Origin: RUG626 sp964553775
GTDB lineage: Bacteria > Bacillota > Clostridia > Oscillospirales > Oscillospiraceae
DNA: 31,465 nucleotides
Direction: 5' to 3'
Assembly: GCA_964553775.1 (NCBI GenBank)
Contig: CAZKLU010000017.1
Location: 1-31,465, forward strand
Below the pieces are notes generated by a model, which saw only the letters and a list, made by a program, of their open reading frames with translations, did not search any database and had not been told where the DNA came from. Below, piece after piece: positions 22,080 to 30,441 of the stretch; position 1 is the first letter of the stretch; each line of letters opens with the position of its first letter. The translations under genes and the position numbers were made by a program.

Positions 22080-23918
22080 TCAATACAGCTCCTCAAGTTT
22101 GTTGATCCATAATGCGGCGTTTGCGTCTGATACCATGTTGAAACCATTTTTAGAAAGAGAAACGGAACCTATTTCCGGAGCGTCCGGAACGGCTGTACGC
22201 TTATATTGCTGTGAGAAGAAACGCTCAAAAAACACACGCAACCACTTCATGATTTCACCGCGTGTGTACATATTTCCCATTGCGTACTCAGCAAGTCTCA
22301 GCAGCTTCTCCGGCGCAAAACCCCAGCGCACAAAATAATATAAGAAAAAGTCATGCAGTATATACGGACCTATAATTTTCTCGGTACTCTGCCCCTCTGC
22401 AAGAAGCTCCGGTGAAATTGGTGTTTCCACAATATCAGAAAGTACGCTTCTAAGCTCTCCCTCGCTCTTTATTGAGTACTGGAGAACCATCTCCTTAATC
22501 AGCGTTTTAGGAATGCCGGCATTTATCCCATACATACTCATTTGATCACCATTATAGGTACACCACCCCAGAGCAAGCTCCGACATATCTCCCGTACCGA
22601 TAACAATACCACCGTTCATGTTCGCTATATCCATGAGAACCTGTGTACGCTCCCGAGCCTGAGCATTCTCGAACGCTATATCATGAACATCGGTACTGTG
22701 ACCTATGTCGCTGAGATGATGACACACGCTTTCAGAGATGTCTATAGTCCTGAACTCCACGCCAAGAAGCTTTGCAAGGCGTTCCGCGTTATTTTTTGTT
22801 CTGCTCGTTGTACCAAAACACGGCATAGAAACTGCGATTGTTCGTGTACAAGCATCTTTTGCCGCTAAAAGCGCAAGCGTTGAATTAAGATCGCCCGACA
22901 CACCGACAACCGCGCATTTTGAGGCTGTTGACTTCATACGCTGCTTTAGCGAACTCACCTGTATGTTATAGACCTCCTCGCAGCGTCTCCTGCGTTCCGA
23001 TAAATCCTCCGGCACAAACGGCATCGCACTTATATGCCGTGTCAACGCGGTTTCTGTCGTTGTGAGATTGACCTCTGTCGAACCAACTCCGTCAGCATAC
23101 TCTGAATTTGAGACGTATCTCCGGCGAAATTCTATTCTGTATATGTCAAGCTCCGTAACAGTAATCTCGCTTCCTTTGCCGGACGCTAATATTTTTCCAT
23201 TTTCACCGATGAAAGTGACGCAACGATCTGACAGAATATACCCGCAGTGAAGTCTTGCGGATTGCACTTTAACAAGTTCACGGCAGTGATCCATGACACC
23301 TATGATGTTGAGTGAAGATGAGAGATTCATAATCACATTCGCGCCTTCGGCTGAGAGCTTTGTACTCGGAGGATTGGGAGCCGTCAGATCGGTGCCAATC
23401 TCTATGCCGAGACGTAAGCCGTCAACTCCGCCAACACTTATAGGACGCGCCCCGATAGTGAGATACAGTGCTGTTCCGTCCTCGCGATGAAGCTCCACAA
23501 CGTCCATATCGGTTTTGTCTACAGGCGCACTGAACCATCGTTTTTCCTTTGATGTAAGATAATTCTTTGGTGCCGCGCAGATTACCTCGCCGTGTGAGAA
23601 AAGTACGCCGCAGTTGAACAGTCTTCCTCGCACTCTCAGCGGAACGCCGACAGCTATTATCATGTCAAATTCAGCAGTCCACTCTATAATTGTCAACAGC
23701 GCACGTTCCGCAGAGCCTAGCAGAACCGGCTGGAAAAAAAGGTCGCCGCAGTCCGCGCCGGTTACACAAAGCTCCGGAAAAACACAGAGCTTCACTCCCG
23801 CAGCTGCCGCGTCTGAAATTGCCTTAATTATTCGCAAAGTGTTTCCATCTATATCGCCTGTTCTTATCTCCGGATTACACGCCGCAACTTTTACAAATCC
23901 ATCTTTTATCTTACTCAC
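22080..23918 (-). CDS. nadE: NAD synthetase homologue with altered catalytic residues
   Basis: 612 residues with the two-domain plan of glutamine-dependent NAD+ synthase: an N-terminal nitrilase-type glutaminase (about 1-260) and a C-terminal ATP pyrophosphatase (about 310-612). Glu49 (FPELCVTG) and Lys118 (APKNY) of the glutaminase triad are present, but the nucleophilic Cys of the EICEDLW motif is Gly175 (GIEIGTDLT). A stretch after CGY is also shorter than usual. In the synthetase the SGGLDST loop reads SGDLNST (341-347). Other synthetase motifs are intact: GTGDMSELALGWCTYNGDQM, ETPISPELL and HDFFLYYFVRWGF. It starts with GTG, overlapping the upstream gene by 8 bases. It may be ammonia-dependent, weakened or a pseudoenzyme; a normal nadE elsewhere would be expected. 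Confidence 0.85.
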   Translation of the reverse strand: MSKIKDGFVKVAACNPEIRTGDIDGNTLRIIKAISDAAAAGVKLCVFPELCVTGADCGDLFFQPVLLGSAERALLTIIEWTAEFDMIIAVGVPLRVRGRLFNCGVLFSHGEVICAAPKNYLTSKEKRWFSAPVDKTDMDVVELHREDGTALYLTIGARPISVGGVDGLRLGIEIGTDLTAPNPPSTKLSAEGANVIMNLSSSLNIIGVMDHCRELVKVQSARLHCGYILSDRCVTFIGENGKILASGKGSEITVTELDIYRIEFRRRYVSNSEYADGVGSTEVNLTTTETALTRHISAMPFVPEDLSERRRRCEEVYNIQVSSLKQRMKSTASKCAVVGVSGDLNSTLALLAAKDACTRTIAVSMPCFGTTSRTKNNAERLAKLLGVEFRTIDISESVCHHLSDIGHSTDVHDIAFENAQARERTQVLMDIANMNGGIVIGTGDMSELALGWCTYNGDQMSMYGINAGIPKTLIKEMVLQYSIKSEGELRSVLSDIVETPISPELLAEGQSTEKIIGPYILHDFFLYYFVRWGFAPEKLLRLAEYAMGNMYTRGEIMKWLRVFFERFFSQQYKRTAVPDAPEIGSVSLSKNGFNMVSDANAALWINKLEELY

Positions 23919-24258
23919 CGCTTTCTATAAATTCAAAAAGCTCCTCATCATAATAATATATCGCCGCAAATCGTATTTTATTAAGCTCCGTTTCGTCTGA
24001 TATTATAACAACACGCCCATCATCCGTGTAAACAGTGACGTTTTCCGCGTCTACGTCAAGAAGCGGAACGAGCGATGCTTCAATCTCATCCGCAAGCTCC
24101 GTAATGTGACCGCTGTAGTACTCGCTGCTTTCGGGTGCAGTGTACCCGGCAACAGGAGTACCCTTCGATGTGAATAGCATTACTGTAAACACAACACTGA
24201 ACAGCAATACTATTACACAACCCGCAGGACGTATCCACTTTACGAAGCTCTCACCCAT
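23911..24258 (-). CDS. Small single-pass membrane protein
   Basis: 115 residues from the ATG at 24258, chosen because AAAGGAAA lies about 10 bases before it; a GTG at 24294 would add 12 residues with no ribosome site. One membrane helix (about 9-31, RPAGCVIVLLFSVVFTVMLF), then an external domain of about 80 residues, acidic and rich in Tyr/Glu, with VTVYTDDGRVVIISDETEL. I do not recognise the family. Its stop overlaps the NAD synthetase homologue by 8 bases, so the two are translated together. It lies about 135 bases after the LtaS-like gene in the same direction. Confidence 0.65.
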   Translation of the reverse strand: MGESFVKWIRPAGCVIVLLFSVVFTVMLFTSKGTPVAGYTAPESSEYYSGHITELADEIEASLVPLLDVDAENVTVYTDDGRVVIISDETELNKIRFAAIYYYDEELFEFIESGE

Positions 24259-24394
24259 AAAATCAAGTTTCCTTTCTAAACCTGCTGAACCCACGAAAAA
24301 TACGCAAATACGAAACCTTTATCATCGGACACAGTGAGGCTTTTAGCGTGTCAGGCGGCACAGTCAAAAATCAGCCGATGATTTGATTTCCGAA

Positions 24395-26272
24395 TCACCG
24401 CACAGACCAGCGTTTACCGACAATTCTGTCATATGTTATAAGCTCCATAGCGTTGGCAAATTTCTCAATTTGATCCGTTTTCTCAATTTCAAGGCGCGAA
24501 TTATAATACGGTATTTCATCGTAGAAGTCCGACAAAAGACGCATATATGAGGTTTGAGTAAACCCTGTTGAAATGGCGATGGAGTTCAGCAGATTGTAGT
24601 CGGAAATCTCATTATCTGTGCCGGATTTCACAAGACCATCCTTTAACTCACGGTTCGAGTAGATGACAAACGGCGTTGAAAAGAGCTTAAGCAGTTCCTC
24701 TTCATCGTAATCATCGCTCGAATCAATGAATCCGCACTCCTTATACAAAGCATGATTTGCCCCAAGAGTCGGAAGATGGTCACCAAAGAACAGCAGCACT
24801 GTTGGACGATCCCTCATGTCTATCCAGTTGGCAAGTGTTCCCAGCATCCTGTCAGCGTCCGCCAGTCCCCCAACGTAATCAGTCAATGATGTTATATTAC
24901 TCTCAGAGATATAGTCTGAGGTTACAGTTATCTCCGATTCGTCCACATATGAGCCGTAGGGCTGGTGGTTCTCCATTGTAATTGCAAAAAGAAAGACAGG
25001 GTCTTCGCTTTCATCTGTGAGGTTCATGATTGCGGTTGCCGTTGTGGAATCGGCTATGCGTCTCCGTGCATAATCGACATGTTCCACAATGCCGAATATA
25101 TCATCCTGACCATAGAACTCATCGAAGCCGATATATGGGTACGCCGCCTCGCGGGAATAGAACTTTTTGCTATAGGGGTGAACAGCTATTGCTTTATAGC
25201 CCGCATCCTTATAGTTTGAGACGTAGCCTGTCACATCATCGTATATATACCAGTACGGCGTTGTAACATTTCCAAGATAATCGGTGGTAAGTCCTGTAAG
25301 TACAGCAAATTCCGTTCTAACCGTTCCACCGCCGAGAGCTGTTGTATAGATAAGACCGCTCTGAGTGTTCGGATTTGCAAGGATTCTGTCGTAATTTGGT
25401 AGAGGATTCTCAGAAAACTCAATATTTGGCAGTATCCTTGGGTCGAAAAAGCTCTCACTGAGTACAACGATAACGTCATAAAGCTCCGCATCGCTGTCCA
25501 TTGGTACACCCTCGTATGGCGCGAGCGTGTCAATTACAGTACTCTCGCTATATCCATCGGGAACATCAAGATTTCTTGTCAGGAAGTTCAGTGTAAACGC
25601 GCCCACGAAGCCGTTTGCGCTGTAGTTGGAGCTTTGAAGAGCGGTATCGTACTCGTCCATACCGTATTGACTGAGTATGAACTGAACCCTTTCATCATTA
25701 TTAGTACAAAAAGTACCCGCGATAAGGAACGCGGCAGCAATTCCCCAACGAGCGAGGTAATAGCGCGGCAGGTCAAGCTCCGCGAACCACATATATATTA
25801 TCCAAACGATGATACACGCAAGTCCCAGCCAGAAGCAGAGCGGCAAATCACCGCTTATAAACGATGTCAGTCCCTCGCCCGCGCCGCCTTTCAGCATAGC
25901 AAGATCCTGCGGATAGAAGTTGTCACCGTTGAGAGCGACTTTCATGTAATTCACATATCCGCAGATTAGCGACACAGCCCCGAACGCGGTTGAGGCTATC
26001 CATATACGCGGAATCACAAGAATGAATACCGCGTAGAGAAACAGCACAACAACAGCCTCAAACAGCGCGGAACCGGTAAAATTCGTCCAGAACGATTGGA
26101 GGTTTTCGAGAGTGATATAGTTCATGTAGTCCATTATGAAGGCACAGAAGAGCGGAAATAAAGGCACACTCACCCAGCCGATTACTCTTGCGGTCACAGC
26201 GAGCGGTTTAGGCAGAAATTTTATTGGCGAGTGCGTTGGTTTCTTTTTGCCGGGCTTAATCAGATTGATCAT
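24395..26272 (-). CDS. LtaS-like sulfatase-family membrane phosphotransferase
   Basis: 625 residues from the ATG at 26272, which follows GGAGGTAA; an upstream in-frame ATG lies inside the preceding gene. Five or so membrane helices occupy the first about 190 residues, including the NYMKVALNGDNFYPQDLAML segment typical of clostridial LTA synthases. The extracellular alkaline-phosphatase-fold domain has Glu273 (SESFF), the nucleophile Thr317 (GGGTVRTEF), and FFGDHLPTLG with metal-binding Asp and His. Such enzymes move glycerol phosphate from phosphatidylglycerol onto glycolipid or the growing polymer. Other phosphoglycerol transferases share these motifs, so the acceptor is not certain. Confidence 0.88.
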   Translation of the reverse strand: MINLIKPGKKKPTHSPIKFLPKPLAVTARVIGWVSVPLFPLFCAFIMDYMNYITLENLQSFWTNFTGSALFEAVVVLFLYAVFILVIPRIWIASTAFGAVSLICGYVNYMKVALNGDNFYPQDLAMLKGGAGEGLTSFISGDLPLCFWLGLACIIVWIIYMWFAELDLPRYYLARWGIAAAFLIAGTFCTNNDERVQFILSQYGMDEYDTALQSSNYSANGFVGAFTLNFLTRNLDVPDGYSESTVIDTLAPYEGVPMDSDAELYDVIVVLSESFFDPRILPNIEFSENPLPNYDRILANPNTQSGLIYTTALGGGTVRTEFAVLTGLTTDYLGNVTTPYWYIYDDVTGYVSNYKDAGYKAIAVHPYSKKFYSREAAYPYIGFDEFYGQDDIFGIVEHVDYARRRIADSTTATAIMNLTDESEDPVFLFAITMENHQPYGSYVDESEITVTSDYISESNITSLTDYVGGLADADRMLGTLANWIDMRDRPTVLLFFGDHLPTLGANHALYKECGFIDSSDDYDEEELLKLFSTPFVIYSNRELKDGLVKSGTDNEISDYNLLNSIAISTGFTQTSYMRLLSDFYDEIPYYNSRLEIEKTDQIEKFANAMELITYDRIVGKRWSVR

Positions 26273-26295
26273 TTCTCTATTACCTCCACTTTCAC

Positions 26296-26841
26296 TTATG
26301 TACCGAATATGTTGACAGATATGGAGCATAGAAAACTGTATATAAATCCATTGACTTCTTCTGTGTCATAGTACAATGTCATCATCAAAAGCAGCGCGGC
26401 TAAAGCTGTCACCACGCTGCCGCATATTCTCAGGGGCTTGACCTTTAGAACGCCGCGCATAAGAAATATCGAGGCAAGAAGCCCCGCCGCGAAGCAAACC
26501 AGCAAAGCAGCAGCCTTCCAGCTTACGGTAAGCTCTCCAATCAGCCGAAAGGCGGCGAGTGAATATACGGCAATAGCTGTCACCGTGAACGCAATCCAAG
26601 CCCTTCCGCTCACGAAGTAGACGAATAACATCAGCACCGCGCATGGCAGAAGATTCAACAGAACAGCCGTTCCTGTCGGGAACCCTACCGCAAAAAGAGC
26701 CGAACATCCCGCTAAAAGGCTCAGAGCCACCAGCATAAACGCTGTATATATACCATGCGGAACGGTAAACTTCTTCCAGTAGTTGTTCCCATCTGATGCG
26801 CCCCTGCCATTATTGTAATATACTACATCAGGCAACCGCAT
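26296..26841 (-). CDS. Polytopic membrane protein resembling an LtaS membrane half
   Basis: 181 residues with about five membrane helices, no extracellular enzyme domain. The section LLNLLPCAVLMLFVYFVSGR, followed by WIAFTVTAIAVYSLAAFRLI, resembles the membrane part of clostridial LTA synthases, whose full-length homologue follows 23 bases downstream. It begins 3 bases after the glyS stop with no clear ribosome site, so it may rely on coupled translation; a later start is possible. It could be an accessory subunit or a duplicated, truncated LtaS. Function unknown. Confidence 0.65.
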   Translation of the reverse strand: MRLPDVVYYNNGRGASDGNNYWKKFTVPHGIYTAFMLVALSLLAGCSALFAVGFPTGTAVLLNLLPCAVLMLFVYFVSGRAWIAFTVTAIAVYSLAAFRLIGELTVSWKAAALLVCFAAGLLASIFLMRGVLKVKPLRICGSVVTALAALLLMMTLYYDTEEVNGFIYSFLCSISVNIFGT

Positions 26842-26844
26842 AGC

Positions 26845-28236
26845 TTAAAAGTCTATTCTATCGCTGATATAGCTCCGGAGATTTTCAATCGGTATTCTCT
26901 CCTGAGTCATGCTGTCACGCTCACGCACAGTCACCATATTGTCGTTCAGTGAATCGAAATCGAATGTAACGCAGTATGGTGTGCCTATCTCGTCCTGTCT
27001 TCTGTACCGCTTGCCGATTGAACCGGCATCATCGTAATCGCACATGAAAGACTTCTGAAGCTTGTGATAAAGCTCTGTAGCCTGTGCGGAGAGCTTTTTG
27101 GAAAGCGGCAGAACGGCGCATTTTATCGGCGCAAGGTACGGGTGAAGTCTCAGCACTATGCGCGTATCATTCTTGGCGGCATCGAGAAGCTCCTCGTCAT
27201 ACGCCTCGCACAAAAACGCCAAAACAACTCTGTCACATCCGAGCGATGGCTCGATTACATAAGGTATATAATGTTCGTTTTTCTCCTGATCAAAGTATGT
27301 GAGGTCTTTGCCACTCGCCTCCTGATGCCTTCCGAGGTCATAGTCTGTTCTGTCAGCTATACCCCACAGCTCACCCCAATCAGTGAACGGGAAAGCGTAC
27401 TCTATATCTGTCGTTGCCCTCGAATAGAACGCAAGCTCCGCCGGTTCGTGGTCGCGGAACCTGAGATTTTCAGGCTTGATTTTCAGAGATAACAGCCAGT
27501 TCTTGCAATAGTCCTTCCAGTAGGCGAACCACTCAAGGTCTTCGCCGGGCTTGCAGAAGAACTCACATTCCATCTGTTCAAACTCAAGCGTCCTGAACGT
27601 AAAGTTGCCGGGGGTAATCTCGTTTCTGAACGCCTTGCCGACCTGACAGACACCGAACGGGAGCTTGCGTCTTGTTGTACGCTGGATATTGGCAAAGTTC
27701 ACAAATATGCCCTGACACGTCTCAGGGCGCAGATAGCACACGGAAGATGAATCCTCGGTAACGCCGATAGCGGTTTTGAACATCAGGTTGAACTTCCGTA
27801 TCGGCGTGAAGTCGTGCTTTCCGCAGACCGGGCAGACAACATCATCATGGGAAGTGATAAACGATTCCATATCTTCAAATGTCATAGCGTCTGTATTCAC
27901 ATCCGGAAACTTGTCAGAAATGAGGTTGTCGGCACGGTGACGGGATTTACAGGCTTTGCAGTCAAGAAGCGGATCTGAAAAGCTCGAAACGTGCCCTGTA
28001 GTCACCCAGGTCTGCGGGTTCATGATAATAGCCGAATCAAGACCAACATTGTAGGGCGATTCCTGAACGAACTTCTTGAGCCACGCCTTTTTGACGTTGT
28101 TTTTCAGCTCTACGCCAAGAGGACCATAATCCCACGAATTGGCAAGTCCGCCGTATATTTCGCTTCCGGCGAATATGAAGCCGCGATTTTTGCAAAGGTT
28201 TACTATCTTGTCCATTGTTTTCTCTGAATTTTTCAT
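26845..28236 (-). CDS. glyS: Glycyl-tRNA synthetase, single-chain type
   Basis: 463 residues, the alpha2 class-II form found in many Gram-positives (not the two-gene GlyQ/GlyS type). The N-terminal GFIFAGSEIYGGLANSWDYGPLG, the zinc-type cysteine pairs CKAC and CPVC, the motif 2 region (GVCQVGKAFRNEITPGNFTFRTLEFEQMECEFF) and motif 3 (EPSLGCDRVVLAFL) are all present, and the C-terminal anticodon-binding domain ends with TVRERDSMTQER. It charges tRNA-Gly in the cytoplasm. AGAGGAG precedes the ATG. It heads the leftward cluster with the membrane and LtaS-like genes. The leader lacks a recognisable T-box. Confidence 0.95.
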   Translation of the reverse strand: MKNSEKTMDKIVNLCKNRGFIFAGSEIYGGLANSWDYGPLGVELKNNVKKAWLKKFVQESPYNVGLDSAIIMNPQTWVTTGHVSSFSDPLLDCKACKSRHRADNLISDKFPDVNTDAMTFEDMESFITSHDDVVCPVCGKHDFTPIRKFNLMFKTAIGVTEDSSSVCYLRPETCQGIFVNFANIQRTTRRKLPFGVCQVGKAFRNEITPGNFTFRTLEFEQMECEFFCKPGEDLEWFAYWKDYCKNWLLSLKIKPENLRFRDHEPAELAFYSRATTDIEYAFPFTDWGELWGIADRTDYDLGRHQEASGKDLTYFDQEKNEHYIPYVIEPSLGCDRVVLAFLCEAYDEELLDAAKNDTRIVLRLHPYLAPIKCAVLPLSKKLSAQATELYHKLQKSFMCDYDDAGSIGKRYRRQDEIGTPYCVTFDFDSLNDNMVTVRERDSMTQERIPIENLRSYISDRIDF

Positions 28237-28349
28237 AAATACTCCTCTAAGTTCGCGTTACGCGAATTATTTTTGCCGCGCTCCTGACCGATATGCCGGC
28301 GTTCGCAAGCATACCGATATTCAGTATAACACAATCAGCTTACTATAAT
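28237..28349 (-). other. Structured leader of glyS
   Basis: About 105 nt between promoter and start codon. Read leftward it holds CGGTATGC/GCATATCG (8 pairs with one G-U) and just before the ribosome site a TTCGCG-TTA-CGCGAA hairpin (about 28253-28267). No T-box or other known aminoacyl-tRNA control element was recognised. Confidence 0.4.
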
Positions 28350-28377
28350 ATTATATACAAATTCGCTCCAAAGTCAA
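28350..28377 (-). promoter_or_regulatory. Sigma-A promoter of glyS
   Basis: On the minus strand TTGACT (28372-28377), a 16-base spacer and TATAAT (28350-28355). Confidence 0.7.
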
Positions 28378-28685
28378 CTAAAATCGGCAGAGTTTATCAA
28401 AAAGTTTTCAGGGGGATAACTCTTCTTTCCTGTCACCGAATGCGGGTTGACCGTCACACCGGCAGGTTTGTCTGCTGCACGGCACAGCATGACGTACCCC
28501 TTGAACAGGGGGCTGGCAACCAGATTGAACTGAACACAAGAGCGTTGCCGCCGGTTGCCGTTGGAAATAGTCCTGACGGCTGCCGAGGCTGACATCCTGC
28601 TCAACTCGCCGTACAAGAGGTAAAGCACCGATGGTGTGCGGATATCCGTCTCTTTCGTCTAATTGCACAAAAAAGTAAAAAAGAC
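28378..28685. other. GC-rich region of unknown nature
   Basis: About 300 bases between the glyS and yitT promoters. Two leftward frames are open at once for about 85 codons. One reads VQFNLVASPLF then CRAADKPAGVTVNPHSVTG, the other RDGYPHTIGALPLVRRVEQD; neither has a ribosome site. Several short GC hairpins occur (for example CCCC/GGGG around 28496-28510). It is richer in GC than its flanks and may be a repeat element, a decayed gene or a structured RNA. Confidence 0.35.
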
Positions 28686-28714
28686 TTGAAAATTGCAAAA
28701 GAATGGTTCATAAT
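28686..28714 (+). promoter_or_regulatory. Sigma-A promoter of the yitT-type gene
   Basis: TTGAAA (28686-28691), a 17-base spacer and CATAAT (28709-28714), about 65 bases before the start codon. Confidence 0.65.
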
Positions 28715-28780
28715 GATTAGGCTGTGAATCCCTGACGGGTTTCCTGCAAAATACATATTAACATTGAAGAGGGCGCGATC

Positions 28781-29641
28781 ATGACTAAAGAAAAGGTATC
28801 AGGCTCGTTAAAATACTTTCTGCTTTTGAATTTGGGTCTTATCTTTACGGCGGCAGGAATCAGCTTGTTCAAAACACCAAACGGATTCGCGATAGGCGGC
28901 ACAAGCGGACTTGCTATTATTCTTTCGTCACTTTTTCCGAAGCTTGATGTCGGTTCTATCATGCTTATTATCAATATCGCTATGATAGTGGTCGGCTTCA
29001 TCGCGTTTGGCCGCAAGTTCACCGGGGGAACTGTCTATGCCTCAATTGTACTCTCGCTATATGTTGAGATCATTGAAAGGCTCGTTCCGCTTTCCGCGCC
29101 AATGACCGATGACGCTATGCTGGAGCTTATTTGGGCAGTTATATTGCCGGCTATTGGTTCCGCTATTGTGTTCAACATAGGTGCGTCTACCGGAGGCACC
29201 GATATAATCGCACTCATTGTCGCAAAATACACCTCTCTTGAGGTTGGAAAGGCACTGTTGGTTTCAGACTGTCTGATTACAGCGGCAACATTTCTTGTGT
29301 TTGACGCAAGAACAGGGCTTTATTGCTGCCTTGGACTTTTGGCAAAGACGTTTCTTGTGGATATGGTGATTGACGGAATAAACGCTCGAAAGGATGTCAC
29401 TGTAATATCAAAAGAGGCGTTGAAGATAGAGGACTTCATACTGCACCGTCTCGGTCGCGGCGCAACGGTAACGAAGGCTATTGGCGCATTCACAGGTCAG
29501 GAGGAGACTGTAGTAGAGACTGTACTCTCCCGCCGTCAGGCTGCCATTCTGCGTGAATATATCAGGAAGGTTGACAGTAAAGCGTTCATAACCATCGTAA
29601 ACTCATCAGAGATAATAGGCAAGGGCTTTCGGGATATATAG
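28781..29641 (+). CDS. YitT family membrane protein
   Basis: 286 residues. About five or six membrane helices (residues about 10-200; GLIFTAAGISLFKTPNGFAIGGTSGLAII is the typical YitT opening, with ASTGGTDIIALIVAKYT further on) and a soluble C-terminal DUF2179 domain (about 210-286; KDVTVISKEALKIEDFIL, RGATVTKAIGAFTGQEET, REYIRKVDSKAFITIVNSSEIIGKGF). The family is widespread in Firmicutes, but its transport or signalling role is not settled. GAGGG precedes the ATG. It is a single gene with its own promoter, divergent from glyS. Confidence 0.9.
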   Translation: MTKEKVSGSLKYFLLLNLGLIFTAAGISLFKTPNGFAIGGTSGLAIILSSLFPKLDVGSIMLIINIAMIVVGFIAFGRKFTGGTVYASIVLSLYVEIIERLVPLSAPMTDDAMLELIWAVILPAIGSAIVFNIGASTGGTDIIALIVAKYTSLEVGKALLVSDCLITAATFLVFDARTGLYCCLGLLAKTFLVDMVIDGINARKDVTVISKEALKIEDFILHRLGRGATVTKAIGAFTGQEETVVETVLSRRQAAILREYIRKVDSKAFITIVNSSEIIGKGFRDI

Positions 29642-29673
29642 GGAAGCGAGACGCTCTCAGAGAGGATTTTTCC

Positions 29674-30231
29674 CTAAATCCCTCTAACATATCTCAAATC
29701 AACACACACCACGTTACCGGGAAACGGAATACCAACGTGTGTGCCGTCCCATTTGAAACCGTGACGTTCGTAAAACCGTCTCGCGGGAGCGTTCTCACGC
29801 AGCACAAACACGAATGCGTTTTCAAATCCGAGTGCTTTTAACCGTCTCAACGCTTCTTCAAATAATATGCCGCCATAGCCCTTTGAACGTTCGTCCGGGT
29901 GCGTATAGAATGACGCTATCTCGCCCCAGTCGCGGTAGTTTTCATTGTTGAACCGGCAGGCATTGCCGGGGTTGAAGTTTTCAAGTCTCGCCTGACAATA
30001 GTTTATGCACGATACGGGCGTATCGCCGCGATAGAGCAAAAGACCGTGTACATTTCCGCTTTGATAATTCCCGCGGAACGTGTCAACCCAGCGGTCATCC
30101 GTTATCTCATTGTCGAGAAACTCTTTTGTCAGAGCTTTATCATATGTGTCACGCCATCCCATAGCGTGTATGAGTGACATTGCTCTGAAATGTTCGTCCG
30201 TTTGCGCGTCAACAAAATGAAGTTCATTCAT
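29674..30231 (-). CDS. GNAT family N-acetyltransferase
   Basis: 185 residues from the ATG at 30231, chosen because GGAGAG lies just before it; the frame stays open to 30252. The GNAT core is clear: a beta strand (WGEIASFYTHPDERSKGYG) leading into the acetyl-CoA pyrophosphate loop (RSKGYGGILFEEAL, the Q/RxxGxG/A motif) and the closing segment ENAPARRFYERHGFKWDG. It transfers an acetyl group from acetyl-CoA to an amine; the substrate cannot be read from the sequence. Transcribed leftward, downstream of the dCMP deaminase gene, from which it is separated by a terminator-like hairpin. Confidence 0.88.
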   Translation of the reverse strand: MNELHFVDAQTDEHFRAMSLIHAMGWRDTYDKALTKEFLDNEITDDRWVDTFRGNYQSGNVHGLLLYRGDTPVSCINYCQARLENFNPGNACRFNNENYRDWGEIASFYTHPDERSKGYGGILFEEALRRLKALGFENAFVFVLRENAPARRFYERHGFKWDGTHVGIPFPGNVVCVDLRYVRGI

Positions 30232-30340
30232 AATATATCTCTCCATCCTCAATGGAATTATGTATTAGCGGTTGGGTATCTCACTCGCCGCAGTGTTTAT
30301 CTCGTCCTATGGATGTGGGTATATTTGCATTTAAACAAAA

Positions 30341-30389
30341 GCCGGTTGGTAAAACCTTTAGTTAGCTCCCCCGCTAACTGGTAAAACCG
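30341..30389 (-). terminator. Nested hairpin terminator after the dCMP deaminase gene
   Basis: Outer stem CCGGTT/AACCGG (30341-30346 with 30384-30389) and inner stem AGTTAGC/GCTAACT (30359-30365 with 30372-30378), separated by two copies of GGTAAAACC. On the minus strand it runs into CTTTTGTTTAAA, as expected for a terminator. Confidence 0.55.
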
Positions 30390-30441
30390 GTGCATCAAAC
30401 TCCATCGGGCAAGAAACCGGATTCACGGCAGCTGTATACTT

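Noticed and set aside
28237..28640. T-box riboswitch for glyS
   Set aside because: No AGGGTGG-type T-box sequence or specifier arrangement was found on either strand.
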